From Rhizophagus sp. LPA8_4_AMF (lineage: Eukaryota; Glomeromycota; Glomeromycetes; Glomerales; Glomeraceae), in assembly GCA_021464525.1 (NCBI GenBank), contig JADRCO010000531.1, positions 1 through 31,448 of the forward strand: 31,448 bases of DNA, read 5' to 3'. Positions 1 through 10,650 of the stretch are shown here, piece after piece (position 1 is the first letter of the stretch; every line of letters begins with the position of its first letter). A program made the position numbers and the translations under genes. The notes below the pieces were generated by a model. The model did no database searches. It worked only from the letters and a program-made list of their open reading frames with translations, and was not told where the DNA came from.

Positions 1-2160
1 TAACAATGTTTTTCGTTGTTTTCCTATCTTAATAAGACAACGTGGTGGGACCCCTATTGTTTTCGCTCTACACCACTGACTGATAAGTAATATTATTTAA
101 TTAATCTTTTTTGTTTATCTATTAAATCAAATAATCTTTTAAGATTTGACATTTTTTAATATTCTTTAACATTTTTTAACAATCTTTAATAAATTTAATA
201 TCTTTTAACATTCTTTAATGTTTTTTAATACCTTTTCTTTTCTTAAATTTTTTAAAAATAAGTTTTTTTTTTATAATATTTGTTTTCTTTTTTATTATTA
301 TTCCCTAATTATCTATTTTCTTTTTTATTAATTAATTTTTCAACTTTTTTAATATTCTAATAAATAATAAATTTCTCCTTATAGTGATTAATTAATTTTT
401 TTTTATTTTTTATTTGGATTTCTTTTATTTTAATTATATTTTTTTTAGACTTTTCTTTGAATTTCTTTTTAGGGTTTATTGGATTTTTTTGGATTTCTTT
501 TTATATTTTTTCTTTAGATTTCTTTAATATTTTTTGGATTTTTTTTTTGAATTTCTTTTTAAACTTCTTTTCTTTTAATTGTAATTTTTTTTTTTTTTTT
601 ATACTTTGACTTTATAATTTCATTTTTATTTTATTTTTAATTTTATTTTTAATTTTTTTTAATTTTTTTTTTTTTTTATTTTTTTTTTTTTTATTTTTAT
701 TTTTTTTTTTTTTTTATACTTTGACTTTATAATTTCATTTTTATTTTATATTTGATTTTAGTTTTACTTTGATTTAATTATTCATTTTATATCTTCTTAT
801 TTATTTTATCTTTAATTTTAATTTATTCTAATTTTGTATATTTTATTTCTAATTTCATTTAATTTTCATTTCAATTTCAGTTAATTTTATCTTTTATTTA
901 TTCCAATTTTAATTATTTTAAATTTTGATATAATTATCAAAAATCTGTAAAAATCACATAAACTATAATATGATGTAATAGGATTATAAATTTTTCCATT
1001 CATAATAAATGTATTTTAGATTATAATAATAAAATTTTTAATCAATTAAAACTATATATAATAGAAATTTAAAATAAAAATAATAAATAAACTAAGAGAT
1101 TTTACATATATTATATAATTATTAAAAAAAAGAAAAATAATTAAACTTTTATGTTATATTTAATATAATTATATAATTTATAAATATTATAATTTGATTA
1201 ATTGTTAAATTTAACAAAAGAAAAGGAAGATTAAATATTGTATAACATGTATAAAATTAAAAAAATTAAGAAAATTAAAAAATTGAGAGATTGTCAAAAT
1301 TAATTTCCATAAAATTATTATACTGCATCCTATATTTTAATAAAATTAACTTTTAAATATGATTATAAAAGTTCTTTTTTAAAATTTTTAACTGTATATT
1401 TAAATTTTAAAAATTAATATAGATTAAAATTATGAATTATTATTATTATTACTAATTTTAGTTAAAATTGAAGTATATATAGTTAAATATTTTATTCAAA
1501 ATTAACTATTCTTAAATTTATCTATTATTAACTAAAATTAAAAAAATTAATCTAAAAATAATAAGTATATTTCTGAACTTCTTCACTATATTTTTTTTTG
1601 CTTATTTATATTTAAAATAATTGAAAAATTTTGAATATGTTAAAAATGTTTTTTATATTTATTTGCAAAAAATTAGTATATATTAATAATATACTATAAT
1701 AAATATTCTGATAAAAATTATTTGTTCTTTAAAGTAAAAAAGTATTTGTTTATTTTTAGTAAAATAAAAAAAATCTATTATTAATTATTAAGATACAGAA
1801 ATTATATAAAACAAATTTTTAAAAATTTACTTTTCTTTATTTTAATTAATATAATTTTAATTAAGTAAAAATAAGAATATTTTTGCAAAAATTGCTGTAA
1901 ATAAGAAAATTGATTGTTATACAGATTAATCTGACTTTTGAATATTCAATATCAAAAGTAGTTTAGATAGTCAATATAACTAATATCATTATATAACTTG
2001 ATTTAAATCAGTTTTCAAGTAAACATTTTTATTTAATTTTAAAATATTAATAAAAAGAAGTTATTTTACAAATGGATTTTAAAATTGAAAATATTACTAC
2101 TTACAAATTTCATTAAGAATAACTTTTGTATTATAAAAATTTTATTGTAATGAAAGGGAA
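1..2160. other. Gene-free T-rich intergenic DNA
   Basis: No open reading frame or RNA gene can be supported here. The first 900 bases are strongly T-rich on this strand, with short motifs such as TTCTTTAACATTTTTTAA recurring around 120-240. Positions 900-2160 are A/T-rich on both strands with many stops. The only structure is a roughly 115-bp direct duplication near 601-755, listed separately. Confidence 0.7.
601..752. repeat. Short direct duplication in T-rich DNA, offset 115 bp
   Basis: The block beginning ATACTTTGACTTTATAATTT at 601 recurs at 716 with near identity over about 36 bases, and both copies are preceded by long T runs. The offset is 115 bp, so this looks like a simple tandem duplication in low-complexity DNA. 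No function is apparent. Confidence 0.7.
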
Positions 2161-2168
2161 AATATAGT

Positions 2169-2398
2169 TAGGGATGAGGAGCGACTCGAGCGACTTATTT
2201 CAGTTCTAAACTGATACTATTTGAGGAGCTGAGTCGAGTCAGCTTGAGTCGGCTTATCCATTTCAGTTCCATTTCAGCTCTTAGTCAGAACTGAGTCTGT
2301 TTTTATTAAAATTTGTCAGAGCTGATTCGAACTGAAATGCTGAAGCAGATTCCTAAAGTCAAGTCAAGTCAACTCACATGAGTCGATCCCCATCTCTA
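2169..2398. mobile_element. hAT-type MITE (230 bp) with 8-bp target duplication
   Basis: The left end reads TAGGGATGAGGAGCGACTC. The reverse complement of the right end reads TAGAGATGGGGATCGACTC, matching at 16 of 19 positions. The element is flanked by an identical 8-bp direct repeat AATATAGT (2161-2168 and 2399-2406). An 8-bp duplication and ends starting TAGGG/TAGAG are hallmarks of the hAT superfamily. The inside holds repeated AGTCGAGTC / CAGTTC motifs and no reading frame, so it is non-autonomous and would depend on a transposase encoded elsewhere. Perfect duplication suggests fairly recent insertion. Confidence 0.85.
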
Positions 2399-2415
2399 AA
2401 TATAGTTGGTGACTC

Positions 2416-2431
2416 GGTCGCTATAACGACC
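2416..2431. other. Small GC hairpin GGTCG-CGACC
   Basis: GGTCG and CGACC form a 5-bp perfect inverted repeat around the loop CTATAA in otherwise AT-rich DNA, just right of the first MITE. Possible small structure only; see the similar GC hairpins at 4350 and 23728. Confidence 0.4.
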
Positions 2432-2481
2432 CCTTATTATCATGTAAGAAAACAAATTTTGATTAGCTATGCGATTATATC

Positions 2482-2693
2482 TAGTGTTTCAAGACCGGTT
2501 TCTGGTCTCTGATTTCAGACCGCTTTAACTGGAGACCGGTTTGAAAAAAATTCTCTGTAATAAGATTTTAAACCGATTTGGCATGTCAAACCGGTTTTAA
2601 TTTATCTAAAAAGGAAATATTAGTTAAACTGGTCTTGGTTTCTTTAGGTCAAACTGGTTTGAAACCGGTTTGAAGACCAGTCTTGAAGCACTA
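2482..2693. mobile_element. hAT-type MITE (212 bp) with 8-bp target duplication
   Basis: The left end TAGTGTTTCAAGACCGGT and the reverse complement of the right end TAGTGCTTCAAGACTGGT match at 16 of 18 positions. The flanks carry a perfect 8-bp duplication ATTATATC (2474-2481 and 2694-2701). Several internal copies of AAACCGGTTTGA-like palindromic motifs occur in both orientations, as is common for transposase-binding subterminal repeats. No coding capacity. The end sequence differs from the neighbouring element at 2169, so this is a separate hAT-type family. Confidence 0.88.
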
Positions 2694-2783
2694 ATTATAT
2701 CATCATCAATTATTTGTTTATTAGATAATTGTAATAATTGTTTTTAACTATTTTTCTTTATACTCTTCACTCAACTTGAAGAA

Positions 2784-3021
2784 ATGAAGGTATATTTTTC
2801 TTTTTTTTCCTTTTTGTTTTTTACAACTTATTTATGCTAACTACATTTCACTTTTTTTAGGTTCTTTGGCTCTTTCAGTTTTTGTAATTAAGGTAAGATT
2901 AATACTATATAGTCCCTCTCTATTTTTCTTACACAATTAACACTTCGTTTCTTATATTTTTTTCTTTATTCTTTTTAGGTCCTTTGGTTTTTCTCCGCAG
3001 TTAACGCTAAGGTCGTTAAGG
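2784..3021 (+). other. Duplicated microexon-like cassette in T-rich DNA
   Basis: ATGAAG at 2784 is followed directly by a GTATAT donor-like site. Two short blocks then each follow a pyrimidine-TTTAG acceptor-like site and end in AAG before a GTA donor-like site: 2861-2892 (begins GTTCTTTGGCT) and 2979-3020 (begins GTCCTTTGGTT). Spliced to ATGAAG, the first would give MKVLWLFQFL then stop, the second MKVLWFFSAVNAKVVK, open into the next donor. The similarity of the blocks suggests duplication. It could be the 5' end of an unmodelled gene with alternative exons or just decayed repeat DNA; no downstream exon is evident. Confidence 0.3.
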
Positions 3022-3169
3022 TATATTTTTTTTATTTTTTATTTTTTTATTTCGCCTATTAATTACCATTCCTCACTAATTTTATTTTATTCTGTTTGTT
3101 TTTATTCTTTCTTTGCTTTTCATTCCTTTTAATTTCCCTTTTATTTTTTCACTCTTTTCAATTATACAT
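3022..3169. other. T-rich spacer
   Basis: Pyrimidine-rich sequence between the microexon-like cassette and the heptamer array. Nothing else is supported. Confidence 0.5.
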
Positions 3170-3335
3170 GCTGCCCAAATTCAAAATTGCCAATCCAAAT
3201 CCCAAATCCTAAATTCTAAATTCCAAATCCCAAATTTTTCATATAGTGCCAAATTCCAAATTCCAAATTCCAAATTAATTTATTATAGCCCAAATCCCAA
3301 ATCCCAAATCCCAATCCCAAATCCCAAATTATATT
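3170..3335. repeat. Imperfect 7-bp tandem array (CAAATCC / CAAATTC)
   Basis: About twenty imperfect copies of a heptamer, mainly CCAAATC and CCAAATT, interrupted near 3235-3245 and 3280-3290 by short AT stretches. One frame reads as repeated IPN/SK/FQIPNSK units, but this is a by-product of the 7-bp period (three units give seven codons). The unit is not a canonical fungal telomere repeat. Simple minisatellite. Confidence 0.8.
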
Positions 3336-3339
3336 GAAT

Positions 3340-4215
3340 TTTGGCAATATGTATATTTTCAATTACCTGTTGTTTCATTCCTTTTGATTCTCTCTTTCAT
3401 TTCTTTTCATTTTCTTTTCGTTTTCTTTTCATTACTTTCACTTTTTTCATTCCCTTTCATTTCCCTTTTGATATTATCAATATTATTATTCATTTTCATC
3501 TTCTCTTCGATATTATCATTTTCTTTTACCTCCATTTATTTTTTTGCATTTTTTTTCATTTTCCCTTCAATATTTTCATTTCTTTTCTTCCCCCTTTTAT
3601 TACTTTTGTTCTTTTCTTTCTTTTTTTTATTACCTTTCATTCTCTTTCATTTTCCTTTTGATATTATTAATATTATTATTCATTTTCGTCTCCTCTTTGA
3701 TATTATCATTTTCTTTCATCTCCATTTATTTTTTTGCATTTCTTTTCATTTTCCCTTCAATATTTTCATTTCTTTTCTTCCCCCTTTCATCACTTTTGTT
3801 TCTTTCTTTTATTTTTTCATTACCTTTTGTTCCTTTTTATTCCCCTTTCATTACTCTTTGTTTTATTTTTATTTCTTTTTATTTCCCTTCATTATCTTCG
3901 TTCTCTTTCATTTCTTCTTTGTTGATTTTGTTCCTTTTCATTATTTTTCATTACTTCTTTCATTCTTTCTCATTTTCTTTTGTCACATCCATTTCTTTCA
4001 TTCCCTTTTTGTTCCCTTTCATTTCTCCTTTTTTGTTGTTTTTATTCCCCTTTATTTTCCTTTTCTTTCATTTATCTTTATTGTTTTCATTCTTTTTATT
4101 CTCCCTTTCGCTGTTTTGTTCCTTTTCAATACCCTTGTCCTTTTTTCATTTCATCTTCCATTTCTTTTGTTTTTTTTCCATTCACCCCTTCGTTTTTTTG
4201 TTATATTTGTAAGCT
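3340..4215. repeat. Near-pure pyrimidine tract with 190-bp tandem duplication
   Basis: About 880 bases are overwhelmingly T and C on this strand, built from CTTTCATT, TTTCCCTTT and TTTTCATTTC words. Around 3440-3830 a block of about 190 bp is present twice in tandem: the landmark CTTTTGATATTATCAATATT near 3465 recurs near 3655, followed in both copies by TCCATTTATTTTTTTGCATT and TTCCCCC landmarks. All long frames here read as F/S/L/I-rich strings with no domain and are composition artefacts. Such purine/pyrimidine strand asymmetry can form triplex DNA. Confidence 0.8.
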
Positions 4216-5623
4216 CTTTTAGTATTCAGTTTGTAAATAAAGGAAAATGGTTTTTTAAACCATAAAAATTTATAAATAAAAAATATTACTAATAAATACC
4301 CATAAAATTAGCCAATCAAAACTTTTCTAAATCATGTGATAGGGTTGCCATGGCGACGGGTCGCCATATAGTAACGCCCGTAATGAAATATATCAAAGAT
4401 GCAGTAGTTATATAGCTGGTTAATAATAAAGTAGTTTACATACTTTATAATATTGTTCATTTTGAGGGTTTGATAAGAAGGAGTTTATTTTTAGTACGTA
4501 GGTATTACAAAAATAAATAGTGTGGTGACACTTAAAGCAAATAATGTATTAGTTAATAGTTACTGACATAAAAATATTTTAAGTTCTTTAATGAAATCAT
4601 ACATCCTGATTTGAACGAATAATTTTGTCTAAAATCTTTACTGTAATAATAAATAAATTTCCATGATTTAATAAAAATGTACTGTATATATAATAAATAA
4701 TAAGTAGAATATACAGACTTTATGTTTCGTTACATGACGTAGCTTAAAGATTTCAAATGCGAAATCGTATAAATGTGTAGCGTGACTCTTCGTTAATTTA
4801 CTAACCAACTTTGGCAATGTATGACAAACAGGTATTGACTAACGCCCAAGGAATATGTAGGTGAAACATATCAATTATTATTTTTATATTATTACCCAAT
4901 TACATGGATACTTTGACGTAAAACATTTGACTTTTAATAAACAATAATGTTCAAGGGTAAAGGGTTTAATAGGTTTAATATATAGAAATTATGCTGCGGA
5001 GAAAACCAATTCTCGGGTTTTATGATAAACAACTAGCACGTTATGATTATCAAGCACTCTGTACTCATTACATGCATGTCTTCTTTACAGTACCTTTGGT
5101 CCACTCTCATTGAACCTTTAACGATTAAAAGATTAGAAATATCATATAAAACAAGATTTGAACGAGTATTGAACTGTAAAAATTGGTTTTATTATATACT
5201 AAAATATATATTAAAATGATTTAGTCAATTTTATATGTATATATATATGTATAATTATTAATTCATACTGACAAAAATTATGACAAAATATCTATTTTTA
5301 TATGTCGTATATCAACTTGTTTGTCATCCAATTTTTGATAACAAATGGGTAAATCATATTTTAATTTAAATATTAATTAAAGAGGCTGTGATTGAGTGGT
5401 TATTTATTTGTCTATCTTTTTTGGTCATGATTTCTCGGGTTACTCAATAGGTCATTGCATGAATTTATATTGTTTAAAATAGATATATATAAAGTCTATT
5501 ATCATTATAACTCGTAATTTTTATTTCGATTACCAAAATTTTATTATCGATTTAATTTTTTCTTTGTTCTCGAGGAAAACATTTCATTGTTTGATTTTTA
5601 CATTTCATTAAACACTTTCAACA
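4216..5623. other. Intergenic DNA upstream of the first F-box gene
   Basis: No supported gene. It contains a GC-rich palindrome at 4350-4367 and a (TA)n run near 5236-5250. AGATATATATAAAG near 5480-5493, about 135 bp before the F-box start codon, is a plausible TATA-type element. The CAATCAAAA motif near 4314 resembles a CCAAT box but has no gene close by. Confidence 0.5.
4350..4367. other. 18-bp GC-rich palindrome
   Basis: ATGGCGAC-GG-GTCGCCAT is a perfect 8-bp inverted repeat around two bases and stands out in its AT-rich surroundings. Its arms share the GTCGCC word with the hairpin minisatellite at 23728-23865. Function unknown; it may be a dispersed micro-repeat or a protein-binding site. 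Confidence 0.5.
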
Positions 5624-6682
5624 ATGGGAGGAAAAGTATTAGGTATACCGCCACCACCTCAACGACATAAACCTGAAACACCATCACAACCAATAGATCC
5701 AACACAACCTTCAAGACCACCAGCAACTTCAATAATACCACCTGAATTATTTATTACAATATGTGAACCGCTTACACCTGACGATTTATTTTCATTATCA
5801 CAGGTTTCTCGTTATTTTAGAGATTTATTATGTTCACCAAATTCATCAGCTACACAATCTATATGGAGAATGTCAAGGTTAACGTTTTTATCTTATCCTA
5901 CTTTACCACCACCTCCTTCTCCACCTCATGGTATAATTAGTCATGATGGAATGGATGAAAGAACTTATATATTGATTACAAATATAGCTATAAGGTGTCA
6001 ATTTTGTCATGATCGTAAAAAGCAATCTCATATTTATTGGGCATTTCAAATTCGAAGTTGTGATGATTGTTTTTTTCACCGAACCATTAGGTAATATAAT
6101 GTATTAAACACTATATATTTTTATTTAAAATATTAATATTATATTTTTATTTTTTTAAAAAATAGTGAATATAGATTATTAAATCATTATAAAATGGCAA
6201 AAGAAGCGTTATGTGGACTTCCATATGTATCACCTTGTAATTATAAAATATATTGGAAAGATCATATACCAATAGTACAATCAGATTATTCATTAGCAAT
6301 AGAATCCGATTTACTTTCAGTTTGGATGATCCAACAAAAAACAAAATTAGAACGTTACATGAACACAATAGAAAATCATGAATGGGAATTTAGAAATGAA
6401 ATGACGAAATGGTCATATCATAATACAATATCTTTACAAGAAGTAAAATTACGTTCAAGTTGTATGGCAGAAGAAATTGCTTCTGATATGAAATTAGATC
6501 CTGAAAAATTAAGAGATTGGGGAATTTATTGGTACCCTATGAATAGTAATAATATTAGAAATTTAAATGAGGATGATTGGAATGATTGGAGAAAAGAGAT
6601 TGAAGCTGAATGTAAAAAAATTTTAAGAAAATCTCATAGTAAATGGTATAATAGATTTTCGAGAGCCAGCATAATATATTAA
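5624..6682 (+). CDS. F-box protein with CxxC...CxxC module
   Basis: Two exons, 5624-6090 and 6166-6682, joined across a 75-nt phase-2 GT-AG intron, give 327 aa. The start is the ATG in CAACAATGGGAGG. Residues 1-35 are proline-rich and probably disordered. Residues about 36-85 match an F-box (IPPELFITICEPLTPDDLFS, then VSRYFRDLL), the helix set that binds Skp1 in SCF ubiquitin ligases. C125, C128, C146 and C149 form a paired CxxC module likely to bind zinc. The C-terminal half (residues 156-327) is rich in charged and aromatic residues with many W and no repeat domain that I recognise, so the substrate is unknown. It is paralogous to the gene at 15652. AATAAA at 6856 may be a polyadenylation signal. 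The F-box is recognised by pattern, and the rest is described only. Confidence 0.8.
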
Positions 6683-7960
6683 TTAATACTTTTTAAGGGT
6701 AGAGGGGAGTATTTGAAAATTTGTATATATATACACGCATTTTAATATTATATCCACATATAATAATTAATATATATTATAATTATATTTTTTTTTTATG
6801 TATTATTTAATTTTTTTTTTTATCCAAGTAAATACTAGACTAATTAATTATATACAATAAAATTGTAAAATTCCTTTTGACTGTGTGGCACGGTAAATTA
6901 CACGCAACGACGTATGAGTTGCGCATAAACTTGTGCCACCGCGCAGTAAAAGCTTAATCTCTTTTGGAAATTCATATTTCATCATTATGTCATTATATTT
7001 CAAAAGATCTCTTGATTATTATGATCTTATTCTTAGATTCTTTTCTTCTATTGAAAAAAAAAAATTGCTAAAAGGTATCACTCTTATAATATGTAATATA
7101 ATCCGACTAGCGATAGGATTCAAGACCAATCCGATCATGTAATGTTTTTTTATACTTTGTAATTCATGTAATATTTTTTATACTTTGTAATTCAGATCAA
7201 ATATTTAAAGTTCGATGGATCAATTATACTCCCTAAAATTATAAAGAATCGAAAGTTTCGCGTACTTTATTAACCACGTTCACGTTCATACTTCTATTTA
7301 TGATCATAGAACAAAGACGGCTATGTAAAAATATATATTTATGTATATATTTTGGTGAAATTTAGGCACAGTTTATTTATTTATTACTAACTAAAGCCAA
7401 AAAAGCCAAATCAAATAAATCATCAAGCCTCATGGCTTGAAATTAATTACATAGAAAAAAAATGAAGATATTTTTTCGTTGAATTTACATATGAAAAAAA
7501 GAGGAAAAAAAAATCATTATTCATTTATTATTACGGTATTTAATTGACAATAATTCCGCGTTTAGCATAATAAAAAAAATCATTGATATCATTTTAGATA
7601 TTTTAAATGATATTTTTTTTTTTATTTAAAGTTTCCGCAAATCATTTTTAATCTTAAAAAAATATAAAAATCATTACTCATCTTAAAAGCATTTTTATTC
7701 ATCTATTTGATCGATTTAAAAAAAAAAATTTTTTTTACTTGTCCGACCTACCACTTACTTATTCACACGTTGAATTTAAATTTAAAATAAATAATATATA
7801 TATATATTGTTTTTTTTGAATTTTTCTACGTAGAAAATCTCTACAGAAAAAACCAAAGTTCTGTTTTTTCCCGATAAAGATTTTATTTTATTTTTTCTTA
7901 TTTTATTTTTTTTGACGTAAATTACATAAATTAAAAATTACCAAATATATATAAAAAAAT
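6683..7960. other. Intergenic DNA between F-box gene and transporter
   Basis: No supported gene. It holds a hairpin at 6885-6939, a direct repeat of TTTTTTATACTTTGTAATTCA (about 7145 and 7172), (TA)n near 7796-7808 and long A/T runs before the transporter start. The small frame at 6933-7142 has no supporting feature. Confidence 0.5.
6885..6939. other. Interrupted inverted repeat GTGGCAC...GTGCCAC
   Basis: GTGGCAC (6885-6891) and GTGCCAC (6933-6939) are perfect reverse complements, and inside them GCAAC and GTTGC also pair. The two-part stem would fold a 55-base hairpin with an internal loop, about 200 bp downstream of the F-box stop. It could lie in a long 3' UTR or be a decayed element; it does not fit a tRNA cloverleaf. 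Confidence 0.35.
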
Positions 7961-10650
7961 ATGCCAAAGGGTGGTATTTCATTTTTTGGTAGCGTGGCAT
8001 TATTAATATCATCTATGACAGGTCCTGGTCTCGTCACTAGTAAGTAAAAATTTTGCTACCCCTTTTTTTTATCATTTATTATCTATTATTTTTATCAACA
8101 TTTTTATACGTTATAAGTACCATTACTTTTTCAGACGGCAGGTTGGTTAATGTAAGTATAATTTATTCCGCCGCAGTCATACTAAAAAATAAAAATTTAG
8201 TAATTTTTTTATCCTTATACGTTATCTGTTATATTATAGTCCAGTTATTACGTTTGTTGTGGCTACCGTACTAAGTGGCGCAGCATCATTATTTTTATGC
8301 GAAGCTTTAAGCTCAGTACCCGGCAATAACAAATTCCAAGTAAGTTTGTCAATGTTACATTTTTCATTCAATCATCTAAGATAAAAACTAAGATCCTTAT
8401 TGACTTTCTTCATTTAAACCTAATGATGTATACTTTAGAAACAAGTTGAATTTTCTCAACTTTCTTCTATACTCGTGACGAATAAATACTATAAAAACCT
8501 TATTCAAACAGGATTATTCATTTCAATGCAATCATTCAATATAGCATCAATCATATTATCAGCACAAACAATGGATTCATTAGTAATTTCAATAATTGGA
8601 AAAACTTGTGGCATTGGAATTCATCCTGATGCAGGATTCTTTTGTGTAAATAGACAAAAAGCAGAGGGAAGTCCATTCGAAGAACGATATATGCTCTTAA
8701 CTGCCGGTTATCTGGTAAAAAATATATATTCGTTTTATTCGTTAGTAAAATTTTTGTAAACTCTGAGAAAAAAAGAAATCAAAACCTTATTTTCTTTATA
8801 TATATTTATAGATTGCTTTGTGTATAACAGTTCCTATGGGGGTTATGGATCTCGTAGAAAATATTAAAGTACAAATCATATCATTGATGACGTTAACATT
8901 TATCGTTTTCACGTGGTTAGTTACGTTTGTTATTCATGGGCTTGATGCAGGACTTGTTCCTATGATTGGATCTGATAAAAGTCAAGTTATAGGAACTGTT
9001 TTATTTAATTACGCGTTTATTATAACAATTCCGAGTTGGGTTAACGATGTGAACCCATCGGTTCCTATTCGAAAAGCGGTTTGGTTTTCTGTGATTACTT
9101 CAACGATAGTTTATCTCTTATTAGGAATTATGGGAGGAATGGCTTATAAGATGGGACCAATATCAAACATCATTTCTACTGTCAATGAATCACCCGAAAA
9201 ATCTATTATTAGCATTATTACAACTTATCTATTTCCATTGGCTGCATTAACTACAAGTATCCCAGTCTACACGATCATAATTCGATATAATTTATTGAGG
9301 ACTGGTTATTGCAGAAAAGGTACAATATACTTTTTTTTCTTTTCTTTAAAAAAATCAAAGTAATTTAAATTCAATGAACTTAAATTTTTTTTTTTTTTAG
9401 TTATGGCGAATTTGTTATCTTGTGCATTGCCTTGGATTATAATCATTCCTTTCCAAACAGGATTTTGGTTAAATGCATTTATGAATTGGGCAAGTTTGAT
9501 ATTTAGTAGTTCATGTAATTTTATCCTACCATTCTATTTGTACTATATAACTATAAAGAAATCTCATCTAAAAGATGATATAGTTAAAGTAGAAACAGGA
9601 GGCGAAAAGCCTGCTATAGAAATTGAAAAAAAGAAATCTGGTATATCAGATACAATATCGATTAAAAGTGTTTTATTAACACTCAATGGGCAAGACATTT
9701 CGACTCTCATTAATAATAATAATAATAATAATAATGAGATGAACAATTGGCCTTCTTTACCTATTGTTGTAAGTCCCCCTTCTCCAAATGAGAAACATCT
9801 TTTATCTCCTACCTCTCATCCCCAATCATTAGAAAATAATCCTATACGTAAGAAATCACATGAATCCATTCAAACTATAAGATCATCTTTGTCTATACGA
9901 ACTTATCGTTCAAGTCCAAAGATCAGTCCAAAGATCAGTCCAAAAGTCAGTCCAAAAGTCAGTCCAAAAGTCAGTCCAAAAGTTAGTCCAATAATTATAT
10001 CAGAAAATCATACGGAAGGAAATTATTTCGATTCAGTTGTAATAAATACGTCAAATGCAGCAACAGCAACCACAACGCAACATGAAATTGAATCAGAGAA
10101 AATTCATCATCAGATAACTTCAGCGAATTATCTTGATATACCAATACCACAACTTATTTTATGTGGAGATCATTCTCCTTGTTCAACACCTGTTAGAATT
10201 CGATCACATTCAACAATGACCGCTGATTATAACATACATCATCATTCTTCTGAAAAGCAGCATTTATCAGCTCCTCCTTCTTTAATTTCACGTAATAGTT
10301 TAAAACGAAGAAGATCTCCGCATAGGCATGTTATCACTCCCATAATCACTTTGAATAATAGTCAATTGGATTCAAATGTTGATCCACTTGATGCTCATTT
10401 TCGTCAAAGATTTTATCATCATCATCCTTCAATTATATCCAGCGATAATACTTGTGATAATTCTCAGAAAAGTGATTTAAATAATTATAATTTTAAGGCA
10501 TTCCCGTGGATCTCGGAAATTAGTGGTATGAAAATTTCTATTGGATCTAGTGCAATTTCTATCATGTTAGTTGGTGGTATTATAATTTATGATTTAATTT
10601 TATTGGCACTGGGAACGAATGTTTTTAGTATACATCATGATACATCATGA
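7961..10650 (+). CDS. AAAP-family amino acid transporter (Avt/SLC38-like)
   Basis: Six exons: 7961-8039, 8118-8151, 8240-8339, 8439-8714, 8812-9319 and 9401-10650, with introns of 78-99 nt in phases 1, 2, 0, 0 and 1. The spliced frame is 748 aa. An in-frame stop lies six bases before the ATG. The N-terminus shows the family signature MTGPGLVTIPLLFQTAGW (residues 19-36), then TM segments near 6-30, 36-58, 92-114, 152-176, 181-207, 223-242, 252-275, 297-322, 337-354, 358-384 and 715-741: the expected eleven. It would move amino acids, probably with protons, across the vacuolar or plasma membrane; substrate not predictable. Oddity: TM10 and TM11 are split by a loop of about 330 hydrophilic residues with a poly-Asn run and an SPKV/SPKI repeat (504-527). 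AATAAA at 10742 is a possible polyadenylation signal. Confidence 0.88.
9711..9735 (+). repeat. (TAA)n microsatellite coding poly-Asn in transporter loop
   Basis: About eight AAT codons in a row encode a run of eight asparagines in the large cytosolic-type loop of the transporter. Likely length-variable. Confidence 0.85.
9913..9984 (+). repeat. In-frame 12-bp minisatellite (SPKI/SPKV)6 in transporter
   Basis: Six tandem copies of AGTCCAAAGATC / AGTCCAAAAGTC encode Ser-Pro-Lys-Ile/Val units in the TM10-TM11 loop. The unit is a multiple of three, so copy changes keep the frame. SP pairs are possible proline-directed phosphorylation sites. Confidence 0.9.

Noticed and set aside
3113-4265. Long open frames rich in F, S, L and I or in IPNSK units
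   Set aside because: They follow directly from the pyrimidine tract and the 7-bp array; several frames of the same strand are open at once and none shows a domain or splice context.
5394-5470. tRNA-like stretch (GATTGAGTGGTTA ... TCGGGTTACTC)
   Set aside because: The first half resembles a tRNA D-arm, but the T-arm/box B consensus is not met and no acceptor stem pairs.
6147-6368. Minus-strand frame over the F-box gene
   Set aside because: Antisense shadow of exon 2 of the F-box gene.
9564-9746. Minus-strand frame inside the transporter
   Set aside because: Antisense shadow of the low-complexity loop.
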